DNA from: Streptomyces griseosporeus
GTDB lineage: Bacteria; Actinomycetota; Actinomycetes; Streptomycetales; Streptomycetaceae
Assembly: GCF_014656055.1 (NCBI RefSeq)
Contig: NZ_BNBR01000001.1
Coordinates: 1 to 64,000 of the forward strand
Reading direction: 5' to 3'
DNA: 64,000 nucleotides
Below the pieces are notes generated by a model. That model saw only the letters and a list, made by a program, of their open reading frames with translations, was not told the DNA's origin and made no database searches. Shown here in pieces: positions 44,280-53,531 of this stretch; within the stretch, counting starts at the first letter, position 1; each line of letters opens with the position of its first letter. A program made the translations under genes and the position numbers.

Positions 44280-45332
44280 TCAAGTGCGCAGTGATGGCGG
44301 CAAGCCTTGTACACCGTCGAGCTTGGCCCCGCTCCAGTTCACACCGGCGAGCTTGGCGCCTGTAAGGTCCGCGTGCCTCAAGTCTGCCCCTGTGAGATCC
44401 GCGCCTCGCAGGTCAGCGCCCGCCAGGACTGCACCGGTGAGGTCCGCGTCCACGAGGGTCGCCTTGGTGAGATTGACGGTCTGGTCCAGCTGAACTTCAT
44501 GAAGTTTCGCATAGTTCAGATCCGCCCTCGTCAGATTGGCGTTCTCTAGATTTGCGCTGGTCCAGTCCGATGTCTCCATCGAGGCTTTGGACAGGTCCAC
44601 GGCGCGGAAGTCTGCTCCTGTCAGGTTCGCCCCGAAGACGGCGGCCTCCCGCAGGTCTACGCCTATGAACAGTGAGTGACGGAGGTCCGCTCCGTTGAAG
44701 TCAGCCCAACGGAACGCTGCGCGACTCTTGGGCTTGTCGGGCGCCTCGAGCTGTCCAAACACCTCGGCTCCGCGGAGATCGGTTTCCCGGAGGTCGAGCA
44801 CGGCTTGACCGTCATGGTCGGGTGATCGACGGCCCAGCACGTTCAGAGTGGCTTGTACATCAGTAGGCAAGGTGACCGGAAAAAACTGGTCCAAGTAACG
44901 GTTCGGCTCCTTGACGAAGCCACTGGCTGGCACCGGGGCATGCCGGCGCACATACGCCGACAGCACCGAGACGATGGTGGGCTGGTCGCGTGGGGAGTCC
45001 TGCATGATGCGCTCCAGGCCGTGAATCCCACCCAGGCGCACATCCGCGGAGTCCGATCCGAGATTGCGGATCGCGGCATTGAACCGGTTGGTGATCTGCC
45101 CCTGCTCGGCGATCCGCAGCTCAGCCCGTGTCCCCTCGACTGACATCCACGTGAACACTAGGGCGACCAGAGCGGTCAAGCCTGGTAAGGCTGCGGCCAC
45201 CAGGCCCAGCCGCTCCGCCCGGCTCGTGCCGCCGTTGCCGCGCCGACCAGGGCCGCGTCGGTTGTGCTTTTGCCTGTCGGTCCGGCGATGTGCGAGGCGC
45301 CTGAGGAGTCTGGTGCCAGAGTTGCTCCTCAT
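44280..45332 (-). CDS. Membrane-anchored pentapeptide-repeat protein
   Basis: 350 residues from ATG 45332; longer starts up to 45434 exist. A basic head is followed by one transmembrane helix (LVAAALPGLTALVALVFTWM). Then comes the actinobacterial segment RIAEQGQITNRFNAAIRNLGSD and LERIMQDSPRDQPTIVSVLSAYVRRHAP. The C-terminal ~150 residues are pentapeptide repeats (ADLRGADLTGADLRHADLTG), which fold into a right-handed beta-helix. This family is widespread in Streptomyces, mostly without known function. It looks intact amid decayed neighbours. Confidence 0.82.
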   Translation of the reverse strand: MRSNSGTRLLRRLAHRRTDRQKHNRRGPGRRGNGGTSRAERLGLVAAALPGLTALVALVFTWMSVEGTRAELRIAEQGQITNRFNAAIRNLGSDSADVRLGGIHGLERIMQDSPRDQPTIVSVLSAYVRRHAPVPASGFVKEPNRYLDQFFPVTLPTDVQATLNVLGRRSPDHDGQAVLDLRETDLRGAEVFGQLEAPDKPKSRAAFRWADFNGADLRHSLFIGVDLREAAVFGANLTGADFRAVDLSKASMETSDWTSANLENANLTRADLNYAKLHEVQLDQTVNLTKATLVDADLTGAVLAGADLRGADLTGADLRHADLTGAKLAGVNWSGAKLDGVQGLPPSLRT

Positions 45333-45749
45333 TCTTCTATGACATCTCATATGGCCCACAGCGGCGATTTGGATCACTTGTGCTTGGCGATGGTGAGGCT
45401 TGCGTCTCAGGATGACGGGCCGATGCCGTGCCACCTCCGTCCCATCACAGGATGGGGAGCCGCTGCCGCGGGCTCCGGAGCCGGAGCAGCCTTTTGCAGG
45501 TATTGGACCTCATGGCCGAGCTATGCGCCTTCGTGGTCGGCGCGCCTGAGCCGGATCCGCCCGCGCGACACGGCTCGGTAAGTGTGTGCGAGGTAGGTCG
45601 CCGACCGGCTGGTACGTCCAGGCCTGCGCGACCAGGCTCTGCGTCGGCCGCAGCTGAACGCGACCGTCGTCCCGAGCTTCCCACGAGGTGTTCTCACACT
45701 CGGCGGGGTGGATGTGGTCGGTGAGGTCATTCGCCGACAGCGGCACCGA
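45333..45749. other. Non-coding sequence upstream of the pentapeptide gene
   Basis: About 415 bases between the pentapeptide gene, read leftward, and the TPR debris. It should hold the pentapeptide promoter; no clear boxes seen. Short open frames show no family resemblance. Confidence 0.3.
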
Positions 45750-46120
45750 AACCCACAGGTGCGGGGGGATGCGTCCGGGGCCGAAGACGCCTTCGCTGAG
45801 CTGCTGGCCGACCGGGTGCGGACGCTCGGCCCCGACCACCCCGACACCCTCACTACCCGGCACAACCTCGCCTTCTCGCGGTGGGAGGCGGGGGGATGCG
45901 TCCGGGGCCGCCGCAGCCTTCGCCGACTTGTTACCCGACCGGGTGCGCGTGCTCGGCCCCGGACCACCCCGACGCCCTCATCACCCGACACAACCTCGCC
46001 TACTCGCGGGGAGAGGCAAGGGAGGACGTTGGGGCCGCCGCCCTCGCCGACTTGTTACCTGGCCGGGTGCGCATGCTCGATCCCGACCACCCCCACACCC
46101 TCGCCCACTGGCGGAGGCAG
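45750..46120 (+). pseudogene. TPR-repeat gene fragment
   Basis: Three successive units of the actinobacterial TPR type appear in different frames: AFAELLADRVRTLGPDHPDTLTTRHNLAFSR, then AAFADLLPDRVRVLGP joined by shift to DHPDALITRHNLAYSRGEA, then ADLLPGRVRMLDPDHPHTLAHWRRQ. Frameshifts separate them and neither a start nor a nucleotide-binding domain is present. It is a remnant of a larger TPR protein, perhaps a relative of the trypsin-NB-ARC-TPR protein to its right. Confidence 0.65.
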
Positions 46121-46569
46121 GCTGTCATTGCTTCACCAGTCCAACCGCGTCCCCTCAGGTCGGAGGATTGAATTGCCGCCGTCCTCGACTGACGGCAAGG
46201 GCCCCCACCAACATCCGTCTCCACTTCTGACCACGCAGTCCGCGAAGTGTTCCTCGAAGCACAGCTGCACTCCCGCTCGTGCAGCCAGTCCGAGGAGCCC
46301 GGGTCGTAGCGCACCCAACGGTTTGCGCGTGCGCGTCGGCAGGTCGCGGGTCTGGTTTGGCGGAGCATGGCGCGGCGGCCGGTCTCTCGGTGACCTCGCT
46401 GAAGAAGAGCACCGGGACGTCAACCCAGAAGCCCAGCGCCCCGCGCAGCGTGCCGCCGGTGAAGGATGTAGGGCGGGAACGCGGCAAGAGCGGCCGCCAG
46501 GCCCTCGTGGCTGTCCCTCTGGATGTGGATGCTGCCAGCACGGATGTACTCGTCTCGGGGCTCAGCGCT
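46121..46569. other. Non-coding or decayed stretch
   Basis: About 450 bases with overlapping short open frames on both strands, none convincing. Probably more debris from the TPR region. Confidence 0.3.
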
Positions 46570-49105
46570 TCAGCCCGCAGTGTCCTTTCCTGTGTACCGA
46601 GCAGCGTCCAAGGTGGCCCGGGCGGTGAGGGTGTCCGGGTGCTCCTTGCCCAGTAGCCGTTCCCGGTCGGTCACCACCCGTTCCTCGATGGTGATGGCTT
46701 CGCCGGTGCTGCCCGCCTGCCGATAGGCGCCGGCGAGATTGCCACGGGTGGCGAGGGTGTCCGGGTGGTCCTCGCCCAGGAGGCGCTCGAAGTCGGTCAC
46801 CACCCGTTCCTCGATGGTGATGGCTTCGCCGGTGCGGCCCGCCTGCAGGTAGGAGCTGGCGAGGTTCACGCGGGCGGTGAGAGTGTCCGGGTGGTCCTCG
46901 CCCAGGAGCCGTTCCCGGTCGGTCACCACCCGTTCCTCGATGGTGATGGCTTCGCCGGTGCGGCCCGCCTGCAGGTAGGAGCTGGCGAGATTGCCACGGG
47001 CGGTGAGAGTGTCCGGGTGCTCGTCGCCCAGAAGCCGGTCAGAGTTGTCCGCCATGCTCTTCCAATAGGAGACGGCGTTATGGGCCAGGCCTGCGTCGTA
47101 CAGGCCTTTGCCGGCGCGGTAAAGGACGGGGTGCCCGTCGGGGTGCCAGAGGTGGTCGTGGGTGTGGTCGGTAAGGGCGTCGGTGTTGGCGCGCAGCGTT
47201 GCGGCGAGGGTCGGCGTATGGCTGGTCGACCTCGGGCCATGTGTGAAGCAGCGCGTCAGCGGCAGCACGGGCCAGGGCTGGGAGGTTGGCTGTGGGGCTG
47301 TTTTCGCGGACGGCGCGGGCGGTGAGGGCGTGGATGCGGATGGCGCGAGGTTCGGCGCGAGTGTCGCAGGTGAGCAGGGCGTAGCGGTGCAGCAGGCGCA
47401 GGGCTGAGTGGGCTTGGTCGGCGGTGACCTGCTGCCGCGCCGAAGGTTCCTCTGCGGTGCGCTGGTTGGTGAGGTAGTTGAGGAGGTGTGGTTTGGTCCA
47501 GAGGGTGTGGGGGTGGCCGGCGGGGTCGAAGAGGGCAGCCAGGCGGAGGGCGGGGATGGCCAGGCCGGTGGTGTCGGCGGCCTGGGCGGCGTCGAGGGAG
47601 AGCAGGAGTGCGGCGGTGATCTGCCGACCGTAGCCCTCAGTGTCAGCCGTTTCCGGCAGGGCCTGCTCCAGCCGGGTTCGACGGTCGGTGAACTGCTGTA
47701 GGTCAGTGGTGCATGTCAGTCCCTCATTGATCAAGTGGGCGGCGGCAAGGCCCAGCGCCAGCGGAAGGTAGCCGAGTGCTTCGGCGAGGGCCGGGGCGCT
47801 GTCGTCGAGGAGGTGATCCATCCCCTCGTCTGTGAGGCGGGCGCGCAGGTAGGCGTCGGCCTCGGCGGCGGTGTAGACGTCGACGTCGATGCGGGTCCGG
47901 CCACCTCCGGTCAGCAGTGCGTCCTTACGCCGGGTGGTGGCCAGAGCCCACCCCGTGCCCGTCCGGCTGGTCGGCCACCAGCGGTTGACGGCGGCAGGAT
48001 CGGCGATGTCGTCCAGAACCACGAGCCACCGCCGCCGTGTGGTGGCCAGCCACTTCAGCAACAGTTCGGCGTCGGTCTCCGGATCCTGGCCTGTTACCCC
48101 AGGCAGGTGCAGGGCGGCGGCGGCTCGCGCGTACTGAGTGATCACCTGCTGGATTTCGGTTGCTGGCGCCCACACAACCGCCTCGGCGCCGTCTTTGAGG
48201 GCGTCAGTGGCGCAGGCCGCGGCCAGCTGTGTTTTGCCGACGCCACCGCCACCGGAGAGGACCGGGGCGAGCACAACCGACCCGCTACCCGCGCGCGCCG
48301 TGTCGATCTGTTCGCGCAGGACGCTGCGTGGCTGGAACGCCGACGCCAGGGTAGGAGTCGTCCCTACCTCTACCGGCCAGACCACGTCCTCCCTGCCCGC
48401 GCTGGCCTTCGTGGTCTGGGCGGTTACGTCCTCCAGCACCGCTGTGGTGCCGACGTGTCCGTGCTGGCTGACGAGGTCAGCGAAGCCCGGCAGGCTGAGC
48501 GCCTCGTGGACGGGTACGGCGTGCAGGCGGCGGAAGTCCATGGCCCAGTCATCCTCAACCGCCACCCCTACGAGCCGGCCGTGGCAGAAGATCGCCGAGC
48601 CCGAGGCTCCCGCCCACAGGCGCCTCTCGCCCTGCCCCGGGGCCGGCCACACGGGACAGTCCAGCACCCAGCCCGAAGGCGATGTCGAAACGACGGGCAG
48701 CTCTCCCGGCAGGTACTCGAAGTGCCCCGGGCTGTCGGTCCCTGCAGCGAAGGCGGGAAAGCCGGCTCCCTCGAACGGCACAGGGGTGACGCCGCTCGGT
48801 CTCCCCCACCGCACCGGCTCATCGCCGGCCATCACCGGCTCCTCCAGCCACAGCAGCGCCACATCCAAAGCGTCCGCAGGCGGAACGCCCAGTTGCGGGT
48901 CCGGCCATCGCACCCACGCTCGCTGACTGACCGGGCCGGCTCCGTAGCGCGGGTGACCCACCCGCACCTCCACCCGTCCGGCCCACCGGCCCTCGACCAG
49001 GACGACATGCAGGGCCGTCAAGACGAGCTGGGGCCCGATCAGGTAACCGGATCCTGAACCGCCCGGGCCACCGGTGCGCACCCAGACCAGGCGTCGCGGA
49101 TCCAC
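46570..49105 (-). CDS. Trypsin-like protease - NB-ARC - TPR protein, frameshifted
   Basis: From GTG 49105 (GGGAGG upstream, just after the Trypco2 stop). Residues 1-200 are a trypsin-like protease: H33 (VLTALHVV), D81 (ALDVALLWL), S168 (WAGASGSAIF). An NB-ARC ATPase follows with P-loop GGGGVGKTQLA and Walker B WLVVLDDIAD. Near 47205 the frame breaks (HTWPEVDQPYAD then PRRNAAR). In the next frame it continues as LRANTDALTDHTHDHLW and three near-identical TPR units (LLGEDHPDTLTARVNLASSYLQAGRTGEAI). A two-base loss explains the shift. Such protease-STAND-TPR proteins belong to predicted bacterial immune systems in which ligand binding by TPRs unleashes the protease. As sequenced it would make a TPR-less product. 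Confidence 0.75.
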
Positions 49106-49106
49106 C

Positions 49107-49490
49107 TCACGCCTCCCACGGCCGCACCTGAGCACCCTCCACGCCAGAGTCATGCCCCACGGCATCGTCTTCTGCGTCGTCCAGCCCGCCATCGGTGCGC
49201 CGGATCCTGGCCCGCTGCCCACCCCGCGCTTCATCACGGACCTGCAAGGTCAAGGTCAGCACCTGCCGCCGCGTACTGCCCAGCCCACCGCCCCCCTCCA
49301 CGCCCGCCTTGGCACCCCAGGCACCTACCTCGACCTTCACCTTGCCCTCGCCGTCCCGGCGGAACTCCACCTCCAGCGACAACTCCGCCTGCTCCACCTC
49401 GAACTGGAACTGCTCTGATGCTCCCTCGTCCTGCGCCGCATAGAGCTCCTGGCGAAGCTCCCTCAACGCCTCAGTCAGCGAAATCCCCAT
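49107..49490 (-). CDS. Trypco2-type small protein, partner of the trypsin-NB-ARC protein
   Basis: 127 residues from ATG 49490. MGISLTEALRELRQELYAAQ, then FQFEVEQAELSLEVEF and KVKVEVGAWGAKAG, match the trypsin-co-occurring domain 2 pattern, a helix followed by a beta-meander. These small proteins sit next to trypsin-like/STAND genes in conflict systems and are thought to link sensor and protease. The next gene starts one base after its stop, so the pair is translationally coupled. The upstream extension of the frame (to 49595) is unlikely to be coding. Confidence 0.75.
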   Translation of the reverse strand: MGISLTEALRELRQELYAAQDEGASEQFQFEVEQAELSLEVEFRRDGEGKVKVEVGAWGAKAGVEGGGGLGSTRRQVLTLTLQVRDEARGGQRARIRRTDGGLDDAEDDAVGHDSGVEGAQVRPWEA

Positions 49491-50086
49491 GATTTCCCCC
49501 TCATCAGACAGACCGCACATACATCTGCGATCACAGCTTGGCCTAAGCAAGCCCCACGCCGCAGCGACTTGACATTCCACGCAACGACGCGCCAACTGCC
49601 GCCGTCGACCGGGACGGCGGTGATCAGCTCGGCGGGCAAAAGGGGGCCACTAGAGCAGCGTGCGTGTCGTCGGCCTCCACGGTTTCCAGCTCGGCCGCCA
49701 TCATCATCGCCGCCCTGCCCCCGTGCCCAAGGCCCACGCCCGCAGACGGGGCACGGCCGGGGCACCAGCCGCGCGGGTCTGCCATGCCCGGTTCCGGATT
49801 CGACCGAGGGGGCGTCGGTGCGAAACAGAGCTGCCGATCTGGGGCTCGGAGAAATCCGCGGTGATGACGCCATCGTCAAACCGACCGGAAAGCCGGACAA
49901 AGAGCCAAGGCGCCCGACCGGACGCCGACGTCGTCAGAAGGTGTCCGTTGCGACCCATTTGACTCACGGTTTGCCCCCTCCCCGCACTGGGTGCCGGCGC
50001 CGGTTCCGCAACCCAGTTCAGCACAACACCAAGGGACGTCTGCCGAAAAGCTTGCCCGTTGCGGGCAGCGCGGTCACGCTGGCGGC
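49491..50086. other. Divergent non-coding region
   Basis: About 595 bases between the leftward Trypco2 operon and the rightward membrane-protein gene. Open frames on both strands lack recognisable content. Promoters for both directions must lie here, but none stands out. Confidence 0.35.
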
Positions 50087-50833
50087 ATGGCGAGTTCGCG
50101 GGGGCCAGCAGTGCTCAGGGCGGCCGGGCGCGCCGGGGCATGGCTCGGGGTTTTCGCCGTAGGGTCGTTCGTGGCGACCGGGTTCACCCTGGCTACGGCA
50201 TGGCCGCTGCTGGCGCTGTCATCGCAGGGGCATCGGAACCCGCTGGCCTTCTTCATGGCGTGCGGCGGGGTGGTCGTAGGCCTGCTCGTCCCGGGGCTGT
50301 CGGCCATGTACCTCTCCTCCCACGGCCGCGAGAAGACGGCCTGGGTCGTCGGAGCCTGTATGGGCCTGCTCATGGTCTCCGCGTACGGCTTCGTGCTGCA
50401 CTTCGGCCAGCAAGATTCCGACCAGCAGGCTTTGCATGACCGCGGAGTCCCGGTGATCGGGGTCGTGACCCGGCAGTGGAATCTGTCGACACCGGACGGC
50501 GACGCCTCCGGGGTGGTCGTACGGCTGCCCGACGGAACCACACACCAGCTACAGGGTGAGCAGTCGCCTGAAGGATCGCGCGTCGTCGTAACAGTCGATC
50601 CACGCGGCCACGTCGACGAACGGCTCGGACCGCCGCCCGAGGCACCGGGCAGAGTCGCGTTCAAGTTGTCGGTCGCTGGAGTGGCCCTCGGCTGCGTCGC
50701 ATCATCCGCCTGCTGCGCGGGGCCTTTCGCCGAGGACTTACGGCACTGCCTACGCCGAAGGGGACCGGTCGGCCGGGCACCAGCGAGGATACGGAATTCC
50801 CGGGGAACCAAACCTCCCCAGCGCGCCGCCTGA
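50087..50833 (+). CDS. Hypothetical membrane protein
   Basis: 248 residues from ATG 50087 (MASSRGPAVLRAAG). Three hydrophobic segments in the first ~130 residues (WLGVFAVGSFVATGFTLATA, FFMACGGVVVGLLVPGLSAM, WVVGACMGLLMVSAYGFVL) precede a soluble domain of ~80 residues (GVVTRQWNLSTPDGDASGV). A fourth hydrophobic stretch (LSVAGVALGCVASSACC) follows. The soluble part resembles the small beta domains of DUF3592-like Streptomyces membrane proteins. Role unknown; it abuts the CRISPR array but has no sign of being part of it. Confidence 0.65.
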   Translation: MASSRGPAVLRAAGRAGAWLGVFAVGSFVATGFTLATAWPLLALSSQGHRNPLAFFMACGGVVVGLLVPGLSAMYLSSHGREKTAWVVGACMGLLMVSAYGFVLHFGQQDSDQQALHDRGVPVIGVVTRQWNLSTPDGDASGVVVRLPDGTTHQLQGEQSPEGSRVVVTVDPRGHVDERLGPPPEAPGRVAFKLSVAGVALGCVASSACCAGPFAEDLRHCLRRRGPVGRAPARIRNSRGTKPPQRAA

Positions 50834-50927
50834 TCTGCGGCGGGTGGCAGGACCGCGCGCAACACTGACGACGCCGCGGGGACGACGTACCGGCCGCGCC
50901 CATGTCGCGCATCCGCAGGGCACGCTG

Positions 50928-52296
50928 GGGACCATCCCCGCGGGCGCGGGGAGCAGGGACGCGGCCCGAAGCCGTCCGTCGACATCGAGGGACCATCCCC
51001 GCGGGTGCGGGGAGCAGCTCCGGGCGCAGGCCACCACCGAGGAGACCCGGCGGACCATCCCCGCGGGTGCGGGGAGCAGCCGCTCCCCGAGAAGATTCAC
51101 GTCTCTGTCGGGGGACCTTCCCCGCGGGTGCGGGGAGCAGTCCGCACGACCGAAAGATGTGCCGATGTCCTGGGGACCATCCCTGCGGGTGCGGGGAGCA
51201 GGACCAGGAGGGACAGGACCGCATCAAGTGGGGGGGGGACCATCCCCGCGGGTGCGGGGAGCAGCCGAGGACGCTGACGCCGATGAGCATGCCGTTGGGA
51301 CCATCCCCGCGGGTGCGGGGAGCAGCTGGCGGGGGTGCCCGAGGATGACCGACCTTGGGGGCCATCCCCGCGGGTGCGGGGAGCAGCACGGCAGGGTGAC
51401 CTCCACCGTGGGGAAGAAGGGACCATCCCCGCGGGCGCGGGGAGCAGAGCCTCTGGCTTGGTGCGCCACAGGGACGTGCGGGACCATCCCCGAGGGCGCG
51501 GGGAGCAGGAGTCGAAGAAGATCAGCGGGACCGTGCGGTCGGGACCATCCCCGCGGGTGCGGGGAGCAGAGGCCGTCCAACAGTTCCTCGCCTTCCTCCT
51601 CGGGACCATCCCCGCGGGTGCGGGGAGCAGACGTACTGGCCCCGCTTCGGCGGGGCCTGTTGCGGACCATCCCCGCGGGCGCGGGGAGCAGAAGCCCACT
51701 GGTACGAGCAGGATCGCGGCCAGGGACCATCCCCGCGGGTGCGGGAGCAGTCCACCGGGCTCGGCAACCTGCGCAGCGTCCAGGGACCATCCCCGCGGGT
51801 GCGGGGAGCAGTCGGTGACGGTGACGCTGTTCGGCGCGGTGATGGGACCATCCCCGCGGGTGCGGGGAGAAGGAGGTGCAACTCGTGTAGGAGGCCGCCG
51901 TGCAGGGACCATCCCCCCACGGCTGCGGGGAGCAGAACCCGGACCTCCCCCTGCTGGTGGCGAACCTGGGACCATCCCCACGGGTGCGGGGAGCAGTTGC
52001 ATGGCGAACGTCTGAGCGGGAGGGGGTTGGGACCATCCCCACGGGTGCGGGGAGCAGCTGCGCCGGACCGGCCATTTGGTGAGCAGCATGGGACCATCCC
52101 CACGGGTGCGGGGAGCAGCCCGCTGTGGCCGCACGAGATCCCCCTCCGCAGGGACCATCCCCACGGGTGCGGGGAGAAGGGCCTGGGTCTGGATGTGGGC
52201 GCCCGCCCGGAGGGACCATCGGGTGCGGGGAGCAGATGGCCTCGCCGTTCTTCCGGCCGGCCTCCGTGGGACCATCCCCACGGGTGCGGGGAGCAG
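50928..52296 (-). CRISPR. Type I-E CRISPR array 1, about 24 repeats
   Basis: Repeats of 28-29 bases with ~32-base spacers (period 61). Read on the minus strand they begin CTGCTCCCCG and end GGGGATGGTCCC, the I-E type with a CCCCGC/GCGGGG stem. I count 24 units, including one shortened copy near 52212-52234 and several with single changes. Orientation matches the cas genes. The leader lies at the right end next to the cas1 remnant. The leader-proximal units (from about 51968 rightward) carry one shared base change, A for G in the stem on the plus strand, so they are the youngest set. The left, trailer end fades at 50928. Confidence 0.95.
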
Positions 52297-52376
52297 ACTG
52301 AATGACCTGCGGTTTTACGGGCGCTGGGGGCAGTTTCCGAGCACTTTCTCCGACTTCGATAAATGAGACAAAAGCT
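52297..52376 (-). promoter_or_regulatory. Leader of CRISPR array 1
   Basis: An AT-richer stretch upstream of the first array 1 repeat (minus strand). Its last ~20 bases before the repeat (TAAAACCGCAGGTCA...AGT) match the end of the array 2 leader (ATAAACTCGCAGGTCA...AGT). It partly overlaps the tail of the truncated cas1 frame. Confidence 0.55.
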
Positions 52377-52746
52377 CATTGATGTGCATCAGCCTCTCCC
52401 AAAGCGTCGGCGTTTGGCGGCCCTCCTCCAGCCGGATGGTGGCCCGTTCTGAGGAGCCGGCCCGGCGGAGGTCGCGTTTCACGCCGTGTTCGCCGACCCA
52501 GCAGACTGCCGCTCCGGTCTCGCCCAGCACGCTCATGGCCTGGTGGGTGACGCGTGTGCCGGGGCCGAGAAGGAGGGTGCCGATGGTCGCCGAGGGGATG
52601 TGGGTGGTGCCTTCGGCGTCCTGGGCGGTGATGGCGTTGGCGTCGCGGTGGACCGTGCAGCGTTCTAGGTAGACGAAGGAGAGGCGTTCGTCGGTGCGGG
52701 TGAGCTGGCGGGGGGCCAGTGCCGGGCGCTGGGAGGGTGTGCTCAT
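52315..52746 (-). pseudogene. cas1: Truncated cas1; cas2 absent
   Basis: 143 codons. Residues ~14-100 match the N-terminal beta domain of I-E Cas1 (LTRTDERLSFVYLERCTVHRD, IPSATIGTLLLGPGTRVTHQAM, GAAVCWVGEHGVK). After that the sequence is unrelated (RDLRRAGSSERATIRLEEG) and ends in the leader. The helical C-terminal domain with the catalytic Glu, His and Asp is missing. No cas2 lies between it and the array, where both normally sit. A single deletion from mid-cas1 through cas2 fits. Without Cas1-Cas2 no new spacers can be taken up unless proteins come from elsewhere. Its start overlaps the cas6 stop (ATGA). Confidence 0.8.
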
Positions 52747-53531
52747 GGCGTTTTCGGTGTGGGATGGGTGAAGGGGGCGAGGGTGAGGAGGCCGCAGCCG
52801 TAGGCGCGGGCCCGGCCTACGCCCTGGGTGAGAGTGCGGCGCAGGGCGTCGGGGTCGGTGATCTCCAGTCGGCCTTCGAAGGTGACGGTGACGACGGTGA
52901 CCGGCTTGTCCCGGCGGTCGCCCGCCCTGCGGGTCTTGTCGAAGGCGAGGGGCCGTGTGTCTCGTATGGCCAGTTCGTAGCGGTCGCCGGGGTGGGGGCG
53001 CTTTTGGTGGGTGGTGCCCTCGGGCAGGAGCCGGCGGTCGGACGGTTTCTCACAGATGCGGAAGCCGAGGCGTTCTTGGCGTTTTTCGTCGAGCATCCAG
53101 CCCATCTGGTGGATGGGGGTGAGATGGGCGGTGATCTTGCGGGGTTCGCCTTCTTTGCGGCGGATGGTGTGTACGGGGTTCGCGGTCAGGCGGAATGCCC
53201 AGCGGTCACCGGCGGCCAGCCGGTCAAGGAGCGGAGCGTAGGAACGGGTCTGCCAGCCTGGATTCTCGGGGCCGGCGACGGCGGGCCATCCGGCCTGCTC
53301 GACCAGGTGGGTCAGGTCGGGACGGTCGGGGCTGACGATGTACAGCAGTACCTCGGCGCGGGCTTGCTGGTCCAGGCGCCACAACACGCGCGGTGCGCCG
53401 TGCTGCGGGGTGTCGGAGGGCAGGATGTGCGGGAAGGACGACATGACGGCCGCGTGCATGGCCTGAGGTGAGGACAGCAGGCGGCGGACGCCGTGCCGCG
53501 CGGTGTTGACGCGGAAGCGGGTGATGAACAT
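52743..53531 (-). CDS. cas6e: Cas6e (Cse3) crRNA endoribonuclease
   Basis: 262 residues. It cuts the array transcript in each repeat and stays on the crRNA 3' hairpin within Cascade. The N-terminus MFITRFRVNTARHGVRRLLSSPQAMHAAVMSSFP has the conserved His/Tyr-bearing helix, and the C-terminal VTFEGRLEITDPDALRRTLTQGVGRARAYGCGLLTLAP is the Gly-rich RAMP loop typical of Cse3. The start overlaps the cas5 stop by one base (TGATG). It looks intact and fits the stem of the local repeats. Confidence 0.93.
   Translation of the reverse strand: MFITRFRVNTARHGVRRLLSSPQAMHAAVMSSFPHILPSDTPQHGAPRVLWRLDQQARAEVLLYIVSPDRPDLTHLVEQAGWPAVAGPENPGWQTRSYAPLLDRLAAGDRWAFRLTANPVHTIRRKEGEPRKITAHLTPIHQMGWMLDEKRQERLGFRICEKPSDRRLLPEGTTHQKRPHPGDRYELAIRDTRPLAFDKTRRAGDRRDKPVTVVTVTFEGRLEITDPDALRRTLTQGVGRARAYGCGLLTLAPFTHPTPKTP

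Noticed and set aside
50844..52366. Long open frames through CRISPR array 1 on both strands
   Set aside because: They are translations of the repeats (repeated PRVRGA or SPHPRGWS phrases) and are not genes. The same applies to frames in arrays 2 and 3.
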